Part shown: one piece after another, positions 62,773 to 64,000 of the stretch | How positions within the stretch are numbered: position 1 is the stretch's first letter | Layout: each line of letters begins with the position of its first letter | NCBI GenBank assembly: GCA_943735955.1 | Contig: OX030955.1 | Location: forward strand, 14,715,583 to 14,779,582 | Origin: Piscicola geometra | Lineage: Eukaryota > Annelida > Clitellata > Hirudinida > Piscicolidae | Direction of reading: 5' to 3' | DNA length: 64,000 bases | Notes under the pieces: model-generated | Seen by the model: only the letters and a program-made list of their open reading frames with translations | Database searches by the model: none | What the model was told of the DNA's origin: nothing | Position numbers and translations under genes: made by a program

Positions 62773-63119
62773 AAAACTTTTATTTCTGGCTTAAAATACA
62801 CACTTGTTTGGATTTACTTATAACACTGGCATTGTCATCATTAAATACTATTTTTTATATTTTTAATAAAAGTTGGGAAAAATTTCGGTTTTGGCCGAAA
62901 ATCTGATTACAATTTTGTTTTAATTTCGGTTTAATTTTGGTTTCGGCCGAAATAAAAAGATCAGTTTCGGTCGGTCTCTAAAACGAAGAGATGAAGGGTG
63001 CAGAGTCCTTGAGCGATAAGGCGGTTTGTAGCGCAATGATGTGGGTGTAAATGCATTAAAAACAAAACTATCAAGATAACGGCATGTATGTCTTCTCTCT
63101 CTATATCCCCTCCCCTTCT

Positions 63120-63235
63120 TCTCCTCCTCCTCCTCCTCCTTCTCTCCTCCTCCTCCTCCTCCTCCTCTCTTCCTCCTCCTCCTCCTCTCTTCCTCCTCCT
63201 CCTCCTCCTCCTCTTCCTCCTCCTCCTCCTCGACT
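63120..63235. repeat. (CTC/CTT)n microsatellite
   Basis: Pyrimidine-only tract directly downstream (minus sense) of the GFPT stop codon. Confidence 0.95.
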
Positions 63236-63242
63236 GCCTGCA

Positions 63243-63371
63243 TCAGTTTCCCTCACTGTGGTGCTTCAAGAGGCTCCTGGGCTGGTCGACGTTGAAGCGC
63301 TTCAGTTGCGCGATGTGCAGGGCGAGCAGCTGCAGTGGGATGATCGCCAAGACGCCCTGCAAGCAATCGAC
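63243..63371 (-). CDS. GFPT/GlmS-like last exon (C-terminus of glutamine:fructose-6-P aminotransferase)
   Basis: A 129-nt exon in phase 0 reading [20 protein letters not shown] then [22 protein letters not shown] and TGA. VDCLQG-[IV]-L-x-[IV]-IPLQLLA-[FYL]-H-[LIV]-A ... DVD-[FQ]-PRNLAK is the conserved end of the isomerase domain of this enzyme, which makes glucosamine-6-phosphate at the head of the hexosamine pathway. The usual final SVTVE is replaced by HHSEGN. The acceptor CCACAACAG is the edge of a 12-bp repeat. All other exons lie beyond 64 kb. Confidence 0.9.
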   Translation of the reverse strand, partial: VDCLQGVLAIIPLQLLALHIAQLKRFNVDQPRSLLKHHSEGN

Positions 63372-63830
63372 CTGTTGTGGAGGTTGTTGTGGAGGTTGTT
63401 GTGGAGGTTGTTGTGGAGGTGGTTGAGATTGAGGTTGTTGTGGAGGTTGTTGTGGAGGTTGTTTCGGAGGTGGTTGAGATTGAGGTTGTTGTGGAGGTTG
63501 TTGTGGAGGTGGTTGTGGAGGTTGTTGTGGAGGTTGTTGTGGAGGTTGTTGTGGAGGTTGTTGTGGAGGTTGTTGTGGAGGTTGTTGTGGAGGTTGTTGT
63601 GGAAGTTGTTGTGGAGGTTGTTGTGGAGGTTGTTGTGGAGGTTGTTGTGGAGGTTGTTGAGATTGAGGTTGTTGTGGAGGTTGTTGTGGAGGTTGTTGAG
63701 ATTGAGGTTGTTGTGGAGGTTGTTGTGGAGTTGTTGAGAGTGAGTTTGTTGAGATTGAGGTTGTTGTGGAGTTGTTGTGGAGGTTGTTGAGATTGAGGTT
63801 GTTGTGGAGGTTGTTGTGATGATGGTGGTA
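63372..63830. repeat. 12-bp minisatellite (GGTTGTTGTGGA)n in the last GFPT intron
   Basis: About 37 copies with GAGATTGAG interruptions; abuts the 3' splice site of the last exon. 63815-64000 continues as (GATGATGGT)n. Confidence 0.96.
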
Positions 63831-64000
63831 GTTGTGATGATGGTGATGATGAGGGTGATGGTGATGATGATGATGATGGTGGTGATGGTCGTGATGATGA
63901 TGATGATCATGGCTAGGGTGATGGTAGTGATGATGATTATGGTGGCAGTTATGATGATGGTGATGGTGAGGGCGATGATGATGGTGATGATGATGATGGT

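Larger units (their letters stand above)
59076..62980 (+). mobile_element. hAT transposon (family B), transposase-bearing, nested host
   Basis: Starts TAGAGACCCACCGAAATT (59076) and ends TTTCGGTCGGTCTCTA (62980). Target duplication AAACGAAG is perfect (59068-59075 and 62981-62988). CCGAAA/TTTCGG motifs crowd both ends. Without the inner element (59230-60414 plus one 8-bp repeat) it would be about 2.7 kb, a normal hAT size. Internal non-coding repeats of ~270 bp occur at 60460-60900. Confidence 0.93.

Overview
This is a piece of an animal (invertebrate metazoan) nuclear genome. Evidence: short GC-rich coding exons separated by AT-rich or repeat-filled introns with GT-AG splice signals, many DNA transposons (hAT, Harbinger, P-like) and LINEs (CR1/L2-like, RTE-like, jockey-like), and a very high load of micro- and minisatellites. 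The lineage below Metazoa cannot be fixed from the sequence. No rRNA, tRNA, CRISPR or prokaryotic gene was recognised. Nearly all long open frames are translations of tandem repeats, so the genes below were assembled exon by exon from protein-family resemblance, splice signals and codon phase.

Layout. (1) 0.3-3.7 kb: an old hAT copy and other transposon debris. (2) 15.8-3.7 kb, minus strand: a NUP85-like nucleoporin (Y-complex of the nuclear pore), 17 phase-compatible exons covering the middle and C-terminus; the first ~100 codons are unresolved. (3) 18.4-31.9 kb, plus strand: a GMC-family FAD oxidoreductase (choline/glucose dehydrogenase-like), 15 exons joining into one 718-codon frame with an N-terminal hydrophobic segment, an Asp/Thr/Asn-rich insertion and a C-terminal RDEL. 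It lies head-to-head with NUP85. (4) 47.0-34.5 kb, minus strand: a kelch beta-propeller protein, 8 exons joining into one 489-codon frame with six kelch repeats and a ~200-residue Ser/Thr/Pro/Gln-rich insertion between blades 2 and 3. It converges on the GMC gene. (5) 47.1-50.8 kb: weak minus-strand exon candidates and MITE-like elements. (6) 51-63 kb: a transposon graveyard with inverted LINE tails, P-like and DUF4371-type hAT remnants, CR1, a WRKY-like domain segment, and a nested pair of hAT elements with perfect 8-bp target duplications. (7) 63.24-63.37 kb, minus strand: the last exon of a glutamine:fructose-6-phosphate aminotransferase (GFPT/GlmS-like), whose remainder lies beyond the window.

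The most striking pattern is that tandem arrays are tied to splice sites. In a large share of the introns the array begins at the 5' splice site or its last unit supplies the AG acceptor. Examples are the 22-bp array filling GMC intron 1, the 21-bp array next to a kelch donor in which every unit carries GGTGAGGG, and the 35-bp, 5.7-kb array filling another kelch intron. The three genes show no shared pathway (nuclear pore, oxidoreductase, kelch scaffold, plus hexosamine synthesis at the edge); they are ordinary neighbours in a repeat-rich region.
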